From: Paracoccus beibuensis
GTDB lineage: Bacteria > Pseudomonadota > Alphaproteobacteria > Rhodobacterales > Rhodobacteraceae
Direction of reading: 5' to 3'
DNA: 64,000 nt
NCBI RefSeq assembly: GCF_026162625.1
Contig: NZ_JAOTBD010000004.1
Coordinates: forward strand, 150,444 to 214,443
The notes under the pieces: model-generated
The model's input: the letters and a program-made list of their open reading frames with translations, nothing else
The model's database searches: none
What the model was told of the DNA's origin: nothing
Program-made: the position numbers and the translations under genes
In this document: piece after piece, positions 1 to 7,658 of the stretch
How positions within the stretch are numbered: the stretch's first letter is position 1
Layout: every line of letters starts with the position of its first letter

Positions 1-1
1 C

Positions 2-292
2 GACCTGCGCGTCCATGTCCGCCGCCCCCGCGCCGCGGAACTGGCGCGCCTGATGCCAGAAAAGCTGCCGCCCGACACGTCCAAGTTTCTGCTCTGCCCG
101 ATGCCGGGCCTTGTGGTGCGCATCAACGTCGAGGCGGGCGACGAGGTCCAGGAGGGTCAGGCCCTTGCCACTGTCGAAGCCATGAAGATGGAGAACATCC
201 TGCGAGCCGAGCGCCGGGGCGTGGTCAAGTCCGTCAACGCCGGCCCCGGTGAAAGCCTGAAGGTCGACGATGTGATCATGGAGTTCGAGTGA
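2..292 (+). CDS. pccA: Propionyl-CoA carboxylase alpha subunit, C-terminal biotin carboxyl carrier domain (partial)
   Basis: Only the last 96 codons are present; the gene runs off the left edge and the frame is open from base 2. The end of the protein is a biotinyl domain: the motif EAMKMEN carries the lysine that is biotinylated, preceded by a PMPG turn and followed by a V-rich beta hammerhead ending in a stop. Biotin carboxyl carrier domains of this type close the alpha subunit of propionyl-CoA and related acyl-CoA carboxylases, which carboxylate propionyl-CoA to methylmalonyl-CoA in the cytoplasm. The assignment to propionyl-CoA rather than acetyl- or methylcrotonyl-CoA carboxylase is inferred from the methylmalonyl-CoA mutase gene 2.4 kb downstream on the same strand. 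A Rhodobacterales genome commonly has pccA and the mutase gene close together. Confidence 0.85.
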   Translation, partial: DLRVHVRRPRAAELARLMPEKLPPDTSKFLLCPMPGLVVRINVEAGDEVQEGQALATVEAMKMENILRAERRGVVKSVNAGPGESLKVDDVIMEFE

Positions 293-324
293 ATGCCCTC
301 GTCCGTACGCTGACCAATAAATAA

Positions 325-522
325 ATCGCGCATCCAAAGAGGCACCAAGAGATCGATGGAACATTCCCGATCGTCACAGTTGACGGCGAAAGGCTGCTAC
401 AAGTCGATACCTACGATTCTTCGGGTCGGAAGATCCCCGGTTAGGTCAGCCAGTCGCTGCAGGTCGATCGAGAGGGCCTCAGAGTCCTGGCAGAACTTCT
501 GGCGCAGTTGGATGACACGTAG
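325..522 (+). pseudogene. Relic of a short conserved protein with an in-frame amber codon
   Basis: Reading the frame through one TAG gives a coherent peptide: IDGTFPIVTVDGERLLQVDT, then YDSSGRKIPG, the TAG, and VSQSLQVDREGLRVLAELLA. The pattern of a sensing strand, an (L/I)QVDTYxSxxRxIPGK segment and a VSQSxQxDRE tail resembles short alphaproteobacterial proteins that I recall only loosely, some of them annotated as methionyl-tRNA formyltransferase-like. The TAG sits where a lysine codon (AAG) would be expected, a single-base change. No ATG or ribosome binding site precedes the open stretch, which follows a TAA at 322. The remaining sequence to 640 shows only an imperfect GGCGCGCTCTG inverted repeat near 580-635 and no convincing gene. 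Function is unknown. Confidence 0.4.
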
Positions 523-640
523 GTAGAGGTTGGAAGATGCGATCTGCTATGGCGACACTGCTGTCTTTCCCTAGGCTTGGCGAAAGGCGCGCTCTGAACT
601 TCTGCGCCAGCTACCATGGGTGGAGACAGAGCGCGCGCCT

Positions 641-1063
641 TCATCCGGGTTCAGGATCGGCAGCGGCCTCTCGCTGGCGCATGGGCATCGTGTCGATCAA
701 CCCAATGATCTCGGAGGCGTCGACCGGTCTGTCGCGGCGCAGCTTGACGCCGCCGTCCTTGCCGATCAGCAGCACCCGGAAGGCTGCGCCGCGCCGCAGC
801 GGCTCGGCGCCCGGGCCGTCGGTCAGGATGACGACGGCGCGGTCCTGCAGCTCGGCCGCCCAGGCCTGCAGCGCAGCGATCTGCGCATCTGCGGCCTCGC
901 CTGGTCCCAGGACCACGACCGGCCGGGTCTGCCAGCGCAGCTGTTCCAGCGTTCCATCCTCGAGGGGCATGACGCGCAGCCCGGTGGTGGCGCCACGCGA
1001 GGCATCGGCGGGGGCCATCACGGGCCAGACGCTCAGCAGCGCGGTCAGACAAATTCGGTGCAT
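641..1063 (-). CDS. Secreted DUF4174-family protein
   Basis: The 140-residue product starts with a short hydrophobic leader that looks like a signal peptide ending near an Ala-rich site around residue 20, so export to the periplasm is likely. The rest shows the alternating strand-helix pattern of DUF4174 proteins, with two hydrophobic strands (RPVVVLGPG and AVVILTDGP) and a late FRVLLIGKDGGVKLRRDRPV segment before a short helix that ends IIGLIDTMPMRQRE. No enzymatic residues are known for this family and I do not assign a reaction. The start is supported by a GAGGGG ribosome binding site about seven bases upstream. The gene is divergent from the next one, sharing a 53-base promoter region. 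A second member of the same family lies 1 kb away on the same strand. Confidence 0.75.
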   Translation of the reverse strand: MHRICLTALLSVWPVMAPADASRGATTGLRVMPLEDGTLEQLRWQTRPVVVLGPGEAADAQIAALQAWAAELQDRAVVILTDGPGAEPLRRGAAFRVLLIGKDGGVKLRRDRPVDASEIIGLIDTMPMRQREAAADPEPG

Positions 1064-1116
1064 CGGTTTTCCCCTCGTGCTGCATCAAGGACGCATCAGG
1101 ACGGCGGCAGGTTCCC

Positions 1117-1797
1117 ATGGCGCCACTTGACGCCTATCTCAGCCCGCAGCTGCAGCAGGCGGTCGTGACCGGCCTGTTTGTCGCGGTGGGCTGGATCGTC
1201 GTTGCGGCGCAGACCCGCCGGCGGGACGCCATCCTGCGCCGCACGCGCGAGGGTGACATCCAGCGCGCCCTTCTGGCCGAGATCCGAGCCCATGTCTTCG
1301 CCCTGGAACAGCAGGTCCCCCTGCCCGAGGACGCCGAGACGCTGATCGCCCGCATCGGCACCGGCGACTTCGTCCCCACCCTGCCGCAGCACGCGAACGA
1401 CCGAATCTTCTCGGCGGTGCTGACGGACATCCACATCCTGCCCGCCCCCGTGATCGACCCGATCGTGCTCTATTACCGGCTGCTGTCGATCATGGCAGCG
1501 CTGGCATCAGACCTGCGCGAGATCGCGAAGACCGATGGCCACCGCGCCGCGCAGATGATGGCGGATTATCTGTCACTGATGGAGGAAACACGCGACACCG
1601 GCCTGCACGCCGTTCGCGTTCTGACCGAATGCCTAAGGGGCGGTCCCGTGGCGGTGGAACGGATACTGGATGACGACGATGCCGCAGTGCTGGCGCAGGT
1701 GGCGCAGCACCTCCCGGCGGAACTGGCCGAGATGCGCGACCGGCTGACCGCGCGCGACGGCGTCAGTAGCCGATCTTCGGACCCGAGAGGCCGGTGA
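1117..1797 (+). CDS. Hypothetical single-pass membrane protein
   Basis: The 226-residue protein has one clear transmembrane helix near the N-terminus (about residues 15-35, AVVTGLFVAVGWIVVAAQ), followed immediately by an arginine cluster, which predicts a cytoplasmic C-terminal domain by the positive-inside rule. The remainder is mainly helical and includes an acidic run (DDDDAA) near residue 190. I do not recognise a family. The start codon has a modest GGCAGG ribosome binding site. Its last 35 bases overlap the convergent small gene that follows, so the two transcripts can be antisense to each other at their ends. It is divergent from the DUF4174 gene upstream. Confidence 0.6.
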   Translation: MAPLDAYLSPQLQQAVVTGLFVAVGWIVVAAQTRRRDAILRRTREGDIQRALLAEIRAHVFALEQQVPLPEDAETLIARIGTGDFVPTLPQHANDRIFSAVLTDIHILPAPVIDPIVLYYRLLSIMAALASDLREIAKTDGHRAAQMMADYLSLMEETRDTGLHAVRVLTECLRGGPVAVERILDDDDAAVLAQVAQHLPAELAEMRDRLTARDGVSSRSSDPRGR

Positions 1798-1966
1798 TGG
1801 GACGCAGGCCGATGGCACGCACGATCTCGTTGGCGCGGCTGATCACCGCGGCCTTTGGCTTGCCTTCGGGACGTGGGGCGGCGTTGCCGTCCCGGCGGCC
1901 CGGATTTGCTTTCGATGGGACCGACGCGAAAGGCGCGGCGGCGCGGTCTGCACGCGATTTGGCCAT
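1763..1966 (-). CDS. Conserved small basic hypothetical protein
   Basis: This 67-residue product is rich in Arg, Lys, Ala and Pro in its first half and ends in a helix-turn segment SRANEIVRAIGLRPITGLSG. I chose the ATG beginning MAKSRADR because an AGAGGG ribosome binding site lies seven bases before it; an upstream start adding nine residues (MPAAKEGSI) lacks one. The basic composition would fit a nucleic-acid-associated protein, but there is no recognisable domain and that is speculation. It overlaps the 3-prime end of the convergent membrane-protein gene. Confidence 0.5.
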   Translation of the reverse strand: MAKSRADRAAAPFASVPSKANPGRRDGNAAPRPEGKPKAAVISRANEIVRAIGLRPITGLSGPKIGY

Positions 1967-2059
1967 GATCGAACCCTCTTTTGCTGCGGGCATGCCGCCC
2001 GATGTCCTTCATGATATAGGCAACGCACAGCAAATCCACAAGTTTCGCACGGCGTTCGC

Positions 2060-2596
2060 TCAGCGCAGGACGTTGCCCCGGTCGCTCTCTTGCCGGCGGA
2101 GCGGCAGCCGGTCGATGGCCCGCCCGATCTCTCGCGCGTCCCAAGGTGTCGGCCTGCGGATCTTGACCTGCCCGTCTTTGTCCAGCAACACCAGCGAAAA
2201 GCCGCGCGGGCGCAACTGCTGCCGCCAGATGCTGTTCGCCGCCGGATCGCTGTCGGTCACGATCACCACGTCGCGGGCCAGCAACGCCCGCCCGTCGCCG
2301 GTCAATGCCTCGATCTGTTCGACGAAGGCCGGGTCTTCGGGCGTGTCGGCGAAGACGACGACGGGGCGCGCCTCCCACAGGAACTGCTGCGGCTCGACAG
2401 CAGACGCCTCGAACAGGGGCGGTGCGGGAAGGGCCAGGGGCGTCACGACGTCGTCCGCTGCCGAAGGCTGCCGCGACACCGGCGGCAACCGCGCCGGATT
2501 GCGCTGCACCACGCTGTCGGGATCGGGCGGCGGTGCATCGCGGCCCGGCCCCATCGCGGCCAGAACCATCATGAAGATCAGGACTCTCAACTTCAT
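2060..2596 (-). CDS. Secreted DUF4174-family protein, second copy
   Basis: The 178-residue product opens with a signal-peptide-like segment (MKLRVLIFMMVLAAMGPG) and a proline-rich linker to about residue 70. It then repeats the DUF4174 fold seen in the gene at 641-1063: WEARPVVVFADTPEDPAF, a DVVIVTDSDP strand, FSLVLLDKDGQVKIRRPTPW, and a terminal helix with a R(L/M)PxRRQE ending that matches its paralogue closely. The start has a GAGG ribosome binding site at good spacing. The open frame continues far upstream antisense to the methylmalonyl-CoA mutase gene, but that extension is a shadow. It is divergent from the mutase gene with 57 bases between start codons. Function is unknown; periplasmic location is inferred. 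Confidence 0.75.
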   Translation of the reverse strand: MKLRVLIFMMVLAAMGPGRDAPPPDPDSVVQRNPARLPPVSRQPSAADDVVTPLALPAPPLFEASAVEPQQFLWEARPVVVFADTPEDPAFVEQIEALTGDGRALLARDVVIVTDSDPAANSIWRQQLRPRGFSLVLLDKDGQVKIRRPTPWDAREIGRAIDRLPLRRQESDRGNVLR

Positions 2597-2653
2597 CGGC
2601 ACCTCGTCATGGTCTGAATATAGGCCGGGACGAGCCGCGGGAAAGGATGAACC

Positions 2654-4786
2654 ATGACAAAACCGACGCTGCAGGATTGGCGCAAGCAGGCCGAGGCTGA
2701 ATTGAAGGGCCGCGACCCCGACAGCCTGACCTGGCACACGCTGGAAGGAATCGCGGTCAAGCCGCTCTATACGCAGGACGACACGGTCGCGCTTGACCAC
2801 ATGGGCAGCCTGCCGGGCCTGGGGCCCTTCACCCGCGGTCCGCGCGCCACGATGTATGCCGGGCGCCCCTGGACGATCCGGCAATATGCGGGCTTTTCCA
2901 CGGCCGAGGAATCGAACGCCTTCTATCGCCGCAACCTGGCCGCCGGTCAGCAGGGCGTGTCCGTGGCCTTCGATCTGGCCACACATCGCGGCTATGACAG
3001 CGACCATCCGCGGGTCGAGGGCGACGTGGGCAAGGCCGGCGTCGCGATCGACAGCGTCGAGGACATGAAGATCCTGTTCGACGGCATTCCGCTGGACAAG
3101 GTCAGCGTCAGCATGACCATGAACGGTGCGGTCATCCCGATCCTCGCGAACTTCATCGTCGCCGGAGAGGAACAGGGTCACCCGCGTTCGGCGCTGTCGG
3201 GAACCATCCAGAACGACATCCTGAAGGAGTTCATGGTCCGCAACACCTACATCTATCCGCCCGAGCCCAGCATGCGGATCGTCAGCGACATCATCGAGTT
3301 CACCTCGGGCCAGATGCCGCGGTTCAACTCGATCTCGATCTCGGGCTATCACATGCAGGAGGCGGGCGCGAACCTGGTGCAGGAACTGGCCTTCACCCTG
3401 GCCGACGGACGCGAATACGTCCGCGCGGCCATCGCGGCGGGCATGGACGTGGATGCCTTCGCCGGGCGGCTGTCCTTCTTTTTTGCCATCGGCATGAACT
3501 TCTTCATGGAAATCGCGAAACTGCGCGCGGCGCGCCTGCTGTGGCACCGGATCATGTCGGAATTCCAACCCAAGAAGCAGGCAAGCCTGATGCTGCGAAC
3601 GCATTGCCAGACATCCGGCGTATCCCTGCAGGAACAGGACCCCTACAACAACGTCATCCGCACAGCGTATGAGGCGATGTCGGCGGCGCTTGGCGGCACG
3701 CAGTCGCTCCATACCAACGCGCTGGACGAGGCGATTGCCCTGCCGACCGACTTCAGCGCCCGCATCGCCCGGAACACCCAGCTGATCCTGCAGGAAGAAA
3801 CCGGCATCACCCATGTCGTCGATCCGCTGGCCGGGTCGTACTACATCGAAAGCCTGACGGCGGAGCTGGCCGAGAAAGCCTGGGCGCTGATCGAGGAGGT
3901 CGAAGAGATGGGCGGCATGACCAAGGCCGTCGCGTCCGGCATGCCCAAGCTGCGGATCGAGGAAACGGCGGCGCGGCGCCAGGCCCTGATCGACCGGGGC
4001 GAAGATGTCATCGTCGGCGTCAACAAGTACCGCAAGGATCGAGAAGACCTGATCGACATCCTGGACATCGACAACATGGCGGTCCGCGACAGTCAGATCG
4101 CGCGCCTTCAGAAGATCCGGGCCAGCCGCGACGAAGCCGCCTGCCAAGCCGCACTGGAAGAGATCAACCGCCGCGCCCGCGAGGGCGGCAACCTGCTGGA
4201 GGCCGCCGTCGAGGCCGCCCGCGCCCGTGCCACAGTCGGAGAGATCAGCATGGCGATGGAGAAGGAATTCGGCCGCCACCGCGCCGAGGTGAAGACCCTG
4301 GCTGGCGTCTATGGCGCCGCCTACGAAGGCGACGAGGGGTTCGCCCAGATCCAGAAGGACGTCGAGACCTTTGCCGAGGAGGAAGGCCGCCGCCCCCGCA
4401 TGCTGGTCGTCAAGATGGGCCAGGATGGTCACGACCGGGGCGCCAAGGTCATCGCCACTGCCTTTGCGGATATCGGCTTCGACGTCGACGTGGGTCCCCT
4501 GTTCCAGACGCCCGAGGAAGCCGCGCAGGACGCGGTGGACAACGACGTCCACGTTGTCGGCATCTCCAGCCAGGCGGCGGGGCACCGGACCCTTGCGCCC
4601 AAGCTGATCCAGGCGCTGAAGGCGCAAGGGGCCGAGGAGATCATCGTGATCTGCGGCGGCGTGATTCCGCAACAGGATTACGACTTCCTCAAGGCCGCCG
4701 GCGTCAAGGCGATTTTCGGGCCCGGCACGAACATCCCGTCCGCGGCGGCAGACATCCTGAATTTGATCCGCGCGACGCGACGCTGA
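2654..4786 (+). CDS. scpA: Methylmalonyl-CoA mutase, single-chain homodimer type
   Basis: This adenosylcobalamin enzyme converts (R)-methylmalonyl-CoA to succinyl-CoA and finishes propionate assimilation begun by the carboxylase at the left edge; it also serves the ethylmalonyl-CoA pathway where that is present. The 710-residue length is that of the bacterial and mitochondrial homodimeric mutase. The catalytic TIM barrel fills about residues 20-560 and includes [18 protein letters not shown] and [14 protein letters not shown], which line the acyl-CoA tunnel. The C-terminal B12-binding Rossmann domain starts near residue 580; its DGHDRG motif near residue 591 supplies the lower axial histidine, followed by an SSQAAGH segment and a CGGVIPQQD segment. 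The start codon follows an AAGGATGA ribosome binding site. Epimerase and MeaB chaperone genes are not in the window. Confidence 0.97.
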   Translation: MTKPTLQDWRKQAEAELKGRDPDSLTWHTLEGIAVKPLYTQDDTVALDHMGSLPGLGPFTRGPRATMYAGRPWTIRQYAGFSTAEESNAFYRRNLAAGQQGVSVAFDLATHRGYDSDHPRVEGDVGKAGVAIDSVEDMKILFDGIPLDKVSVSMTMNGAVIPILANFIVAGEEQGHPRSALSGTIQNDILKEFMVRNTYIYPPEPSMRIVSDIIEFTSGQMPRFNSISISGYHMQEAGANLVQELAFTLADGREYVRAAIAAGMDVDAFAGRLSFFFAIGMNFFMEIAKLRAARLLWHRIMSEFQPKKQASLMLRTHCQTSGVSLQEQDPYNNVIRTAYEAMSAALGGTQSLHTNALDEAIALPTDFSARIARNTQLILQEETGITHVVDPLAGSYYIESLTAELAEKAWALIEEVEEMGGMTKAVASGMPKLRIEETAARRQALIDRGEDVIVGVNKYRKDREDLIDILDIDNMAVRDSQIARLQKIRASRDEAACQAALEEINRRAREGGNLLEAAVEAARARATVGEISMAMEKEFGRHRAEVKTLAGVYGAAYEGDEGFAQIQKDVETFAEEEGRRPRMLVVKMGQDGHDRGAKVIATAFADIGFDVDVGPLFQTPEEAAQDAVDNDVHVVGISSQAAGHRTLAPKLIQALKAQGAEEIIVICGGVIPQQDYDFLKAAGVKAIFGPGTNIPSAAADILNLIRATRR

Positions 4787-4789
4787 CGC

Positions 4790-4942
4790 GTGGCGCGAAC
4801 CTGGCTTCACATCGGCAGGCAAAAGACAGGTACGTCCGCCCTTGAGGACTGGCTGGCGGTGCCGGGGGGGCGTCCGGGAACGCGCCCGTCCCGCTTTGTG
4901 GCCAATTCACCAGCGGCGGTCCAGTCTGACGCTCGCCGATAA
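4790..4942 (+). pseudogene. Truncated sulfotransferase-like N-terminus
   Basis: Right after the mutase stop, a GTG-initiated frame encodes about 50 residues beginning VARTWLHIGRQKTGTSALED. The HIGxxKTGTS segment is the phosphosulfate-binding (PAPS) loop that opens P-loop sulfotransferases, normally followed by some 250 further residues. Here the frame loses resemblance after LEDWLAVPG and stops at a TAA. I read it as a relic left by a deletion rather than a working small protein. Confidence 0.45.
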
Positions 4943-5791
4943 GGGCCGGTCAGATCAACATCAGTGTTGTGGCGCCCTCGAAGCGGACCGGGAGCCCGCT
5001 GAAATCGTCGGGAAGGTTGTTGCTTCACCCCGCCCGCCCTGAGATACCGCCGCGACAGCCCTCACCGGCAACAGGATCGGGATGATGAGCCGCCTTCTTC
5101 AGGGCAGCTTTGCAGCCAAGGCCGGCCGCGCAGGCATCCCGTGCTGCGGCAGCCAAGCCCATCGAACGGGGCTTCGTCTATGGCTAGGTCTCGCGCAGCG
5201 GGGCCATGACCGGCTTCCCGAAGGCTTCGGCGGCCGCTACGAAAGTATCCGGCATCTTGAGGCCCTTCGACTTCTGGAAGAGCTGCATGCGTCGCTTATC
5301 GGGACCAGCGCTATCTTGCTTATCAAGCACTACGCCGATGGCGCGTTTGTCGGCCTCGAATCCGACGCCCTTGGGGAAGCCACAGGTCGCAGATACGACA
5401 GGCGTCGCGATGCGTCGTAGAAGCCAAGATCAGGATATTGCGGCGTCACGGGCGCCCGTGTCTTGCCGCGGCCGCGCCTACGCCCGATGCGTTCAGGCAA
5501 CGTTGGTCCGTGCACCCCCTGAATCGTATACCGATGCCGCGTGCAGGCCGCGTCGTCGCCTGGAACAACGTGCTGCCGTCCAAGGAACAAGCACGACTTT
5601 GCACCAACGCGCGCCTGCTGGTTCATCGCCACGGGGCCCCAACTCGACACTGCCGGCGCCTCGCGACTTGCCGAGTCCTTGGGTGGAAATGCCGTCGCGG
5701 CATTTCGCGAACTGCACGCCGGGGCCTGATCGCTCATTGCCTCGGCGCGTCCGAGGTGGGAAAGCTGGGACCGAAAGGCGGGGGATGTGAC
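4943..5791. other. Gene-poor stretch with degraded sequence
   Basis: No gene can be defended here. Codon-position bias is weak and open frames on both strands are interrupted. The best fragment lies on the minus strand at about 5184-5412: a startless frame containing CGFPKGVGFEADKRAIG and LKMPDTFVAAAEAFGKPVM that ends in a TAG; it reads like a real protein C-terminus but I cannot name its family. Together with the sulfotransferase stub just upstream, it suggests a decayed insertion. The last bases carry the GGGGGA ribosome binding site of the following gene. Confidence 0.5.
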
Positions 5792-6616
5792 ATGAGCGAC
5801 GGACGGGACGGCAATTTCAAACAGATCATCTGCATCAAGTGGGGGACAAAGTTCGGGCCTGAATACGTGAACCGGCTTCATGCGATGATCGCCCGCAACA
5901 TCACGCCCCCGTTCCGGCTGTTCTGTTTCACCGACGATGGGACGGGTCTGCATCCGGAAATCGCGGTGCGCCCGCTGCCCGACTTCACCTATGACGCGCC
6001 GCAGCGCACCCGCGGCAAGTGGCCGAAATCGCGCCTGTGGGGCGATCTTGGCGACGTGACGGGCGTGGTCCTGTTCCTGGACCTCGACGTGATCGTGACC
6101 GGGGATCTCGACCCGTTCTTCGCCTATGGCGACCCCGACGACACCATCCTGGGCCGCAACCCCAACACGCCGCTCGAGAAGATGGGCCAGACCTCGGTCT
6201 ATCGCACGCGCGTAGGCAAGCTGGCACCGCTGCAGCAAATGTTCGCGGCCGACCCGCAGGGCGTTGCCGACAAGTACCGCTTCGAACAGCGATTCGTGAC
6301 CAGGAACGCGCCCGGCGGCGTCAAGTTCTGGCCCCGCGGCTGGCTGGCGCACTTCCGCTTTCACTGCGTCCCGGTCTTCCCGCTGAACTACATCAGGGAA
6401 CCGCGGATTCCCCGCGGCACGCGCATCGTGATGTTCCCCGGCAGCCTTAACCCGCCTGACGCCATCGTCGGCCGCTGGGACGAGGCCGACAAGGCCCGCC
6501 CGCCCCTGGCGCATCTGCGCGCCGCCTTCAGCGGCGACCGGCGCGAGGGGTTCGTCAAGCACCTGCGCCACTATGTCCGCCCGACGTCCTGGGTGTCCCG
6601 GCTCTGGCGGGAATGA
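5792..6616 (+). CDS. Glycosyltransferase, GT-A fold with DxD motif
   Basis: The 274-residue protein begins with an IICIKWGTKFGPEYVNRLHA segment and a FCFTDDGTGL turn. It carries LFLDLDVIVTGDLDPFF near residues 93-108, whose DxD triplet is the metal and nucleotide-sugar binding motif of GT-A glycosyltransferases. Aromatic and basic residues such as KFWPRGWLAHFRFHC follow, and the chain ends with a helical tail. Acceptor and sugar donor cannot be read from sequence; a surface or exopolysaccharide role is inferred. I start at the ATG encoding MSDGRDG because a GGGGGA site precedes it; the frame is open further upstream but into degraded sequence. It is followed after three bases by the next gene and probably leads a three-gene operon. 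Confidence 0.8.
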   Translation: MSDGRDGNFKQIICIKWGTKFGPEYVNRLHAMIARNITPPFRLFCFTDDGTGLHPEIAVRPLPDFTYDAPQRTRGKWPKSRLWGDLGDVTGVVLFLDLDVIVTGDLDPFFAYGDPDDTILGRNPNTPLEKMGQTSVYRTRVGKLAPLQQMFAADPQGVADKYRFEQRFVTRNAPGGVKFWPRGWLAHFRFHCVPVFPLNYIREPRIPRGTRIVMFPGSLNPPDAIVGRWDEADKARPPLAHLRAAFSGDRREGFVKHLRHYVRPTSWVSRLWRE

Positions 6617-6619
6617 CCG

Positions 6620-7141
6620 ATGCCCCTGCCCCGCGCGCCCGACCGTCTGCCGGAGGAGATGGCTGCCGCGCTCGGCCACGCCATCGCGGCCTTCGGCTTT
6701 CTTGAGGAGGCGCTGAAGCGCGCGATCTTCTCGCTCACCCGCAAGGGCTTGGGCGCGGATGCCAGCGACCTCGCGCTGGAAGCATGGCTGCAGCGGATCG
6801 AGGACATCGCCGATGATACGCTCGGCACGCTGATCGACAGCTTCCTGGCCACCGCCCGCCGGGCCGAGACGCCCGAACTGGCCCCTCTGACGCAAGAGCT
6901 TCCGCGCCTGCGCCGGATGCGCAACCTGCTCTGCCACGCGTCGTGGCGCCCCGGCGACCGGCCCGGCCAATGGCACCCCACCTTCGTGAACACCCGTGGA
7001 GAGCGTCATCCCGGCGACATGTCGGCCGAAGACGTGCTGGAGATCCGCGACCGCACGCTGGCCGCGGCGCGCCGCGTCGTCCGCATCATGCGCGCCACCG
7101 GGATCGAAGGCCAATGGGCCGGACACGAGGACGATGACTGA
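6620..7141 (+). CDS. Hypothetical helical protein with a HEPN-like R-x4-H motif
   Basis: The 173-residue product is almost wholly helical. Its mid-region reads LPRLRRMRNLLCHASWRPGD, in which RNLLCH has the R-x4-H spacing of HEPN-superfamily proteins. Some HEPN proteins are metal-independent ribonucleases in toxin-antitoxin or abortive-infection systems; others are inactive or serve other roles. The N-terminal helix FGFLEEALKRAIFSL also fits a four-helix HEPN bundle, but the match is by motif only. There is no nucleotidyltransferase or antitoxin gene beside it. It sits between a glycosyltransferase and a membrane methyltransferase, with its stop touching the next start codon, so it is probably co-transcribed with them. 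Confidence 0.55.
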   Translation: MPLPRAPDRLPEEMAAALGHAIAAFGFLEEALKRAIFSLTRKGLGADASDLALEAWLQRIEDIADDTLGTLIDSFLATARRAETPELAPLTQELPRLRRMRNLLCHASWRPGDRPGQWHPTFVNTRGERHPGDMSAEDVLEIRDRTLAAARRVVRIMRATGIEGQWAGHEDDD

Positions 7142-7585
7142 ATGCGCGTGACGCCAGACTATCCGCCCGTCTGGCTTCTGGCGTTCATCGGCCTTGCCTG
7201 GGGCTGCGGGCGCCTTTTGCCGGCGGGTCCGCCGATCCTGCAACCGATCGGATGGGCGCTGACGGCGGCCGGGCTGGCGCTGGCGCTTTGGGCGGCGGCG
7301 TTGATGCTGCAGAGCCGCACGACGGTCGATCCGCATGGCCAGCCACAGGCACTGGTCACCACCGGCCCCTTCGCCCTGTCGCGCAACCCGATCTACCTTG
7401 CGGACCTGCTGATCCTTCTGGGCGCCGCACTTGCCTTGGGTGCCTGGCTTGCAGCGCCGCTCCTGGTCTGGGCGCTGGCCCGCATCCTGGCCGCCCGCTT
7501 CATCCGGCCAGAGGAGGCGCGACTGGCCGCCGCTTTCCCGGCGGATTTCGCCCGCTACGCCGCCCGCACGCGACGCTGGATCTGA
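7142..7585 (+). CDS. Isoprenylcysteine carboxyl methyltransferase-family membrane protein
   Basis: The 147-residue protein has four hydrophobic segments and the family signature TTGPFALSRNPIYLADLLIL in its middle, then a C-terminal RPEEARLAAAFPADFARYAA stretch. These are the SAM-binding features of small bacterial ICMT/PEMT-type integral membrane methyltransferases (R-NP-Y and an E-x4-F-x3-Y-like tail). Bacterial members methylate lipids or small molecules more often than prenyl-cysteine; the substrate here is unknown. Its ATG directly follows the stop codon of the preceding gene, which implies translational coupling. Confidence 0.8.
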   Translation: MRVTPDYPPVWLLAFIGLAWGCGRLLPAGPPILQPIGWALTAAGLALALWAAALMLQSRTTVDPHGQPQALVTTGPFALSRNPIYLADLLILLGAALALGAWLAAPLLVWALARILAARFIRPEEARLAAAFPADFARYAARTRRWI

Positions 7586-7658
7586 AGGGCGCCTTTCGCG
7601 CGTTGCAACAGCCGCTCAGCCGCGCTAACACCCGCGAAATCAAGGATGAGAGGAACCC

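Noticed and set aside
2060..4822. A 920-codon minus-strand gene opposite the methylmalonyl-CoA mutase
   Set aside because: Only its last 179 codons resemble a real protein (DUF4174). The rest is the shadow of the mutase gene in GC-rich DNA.
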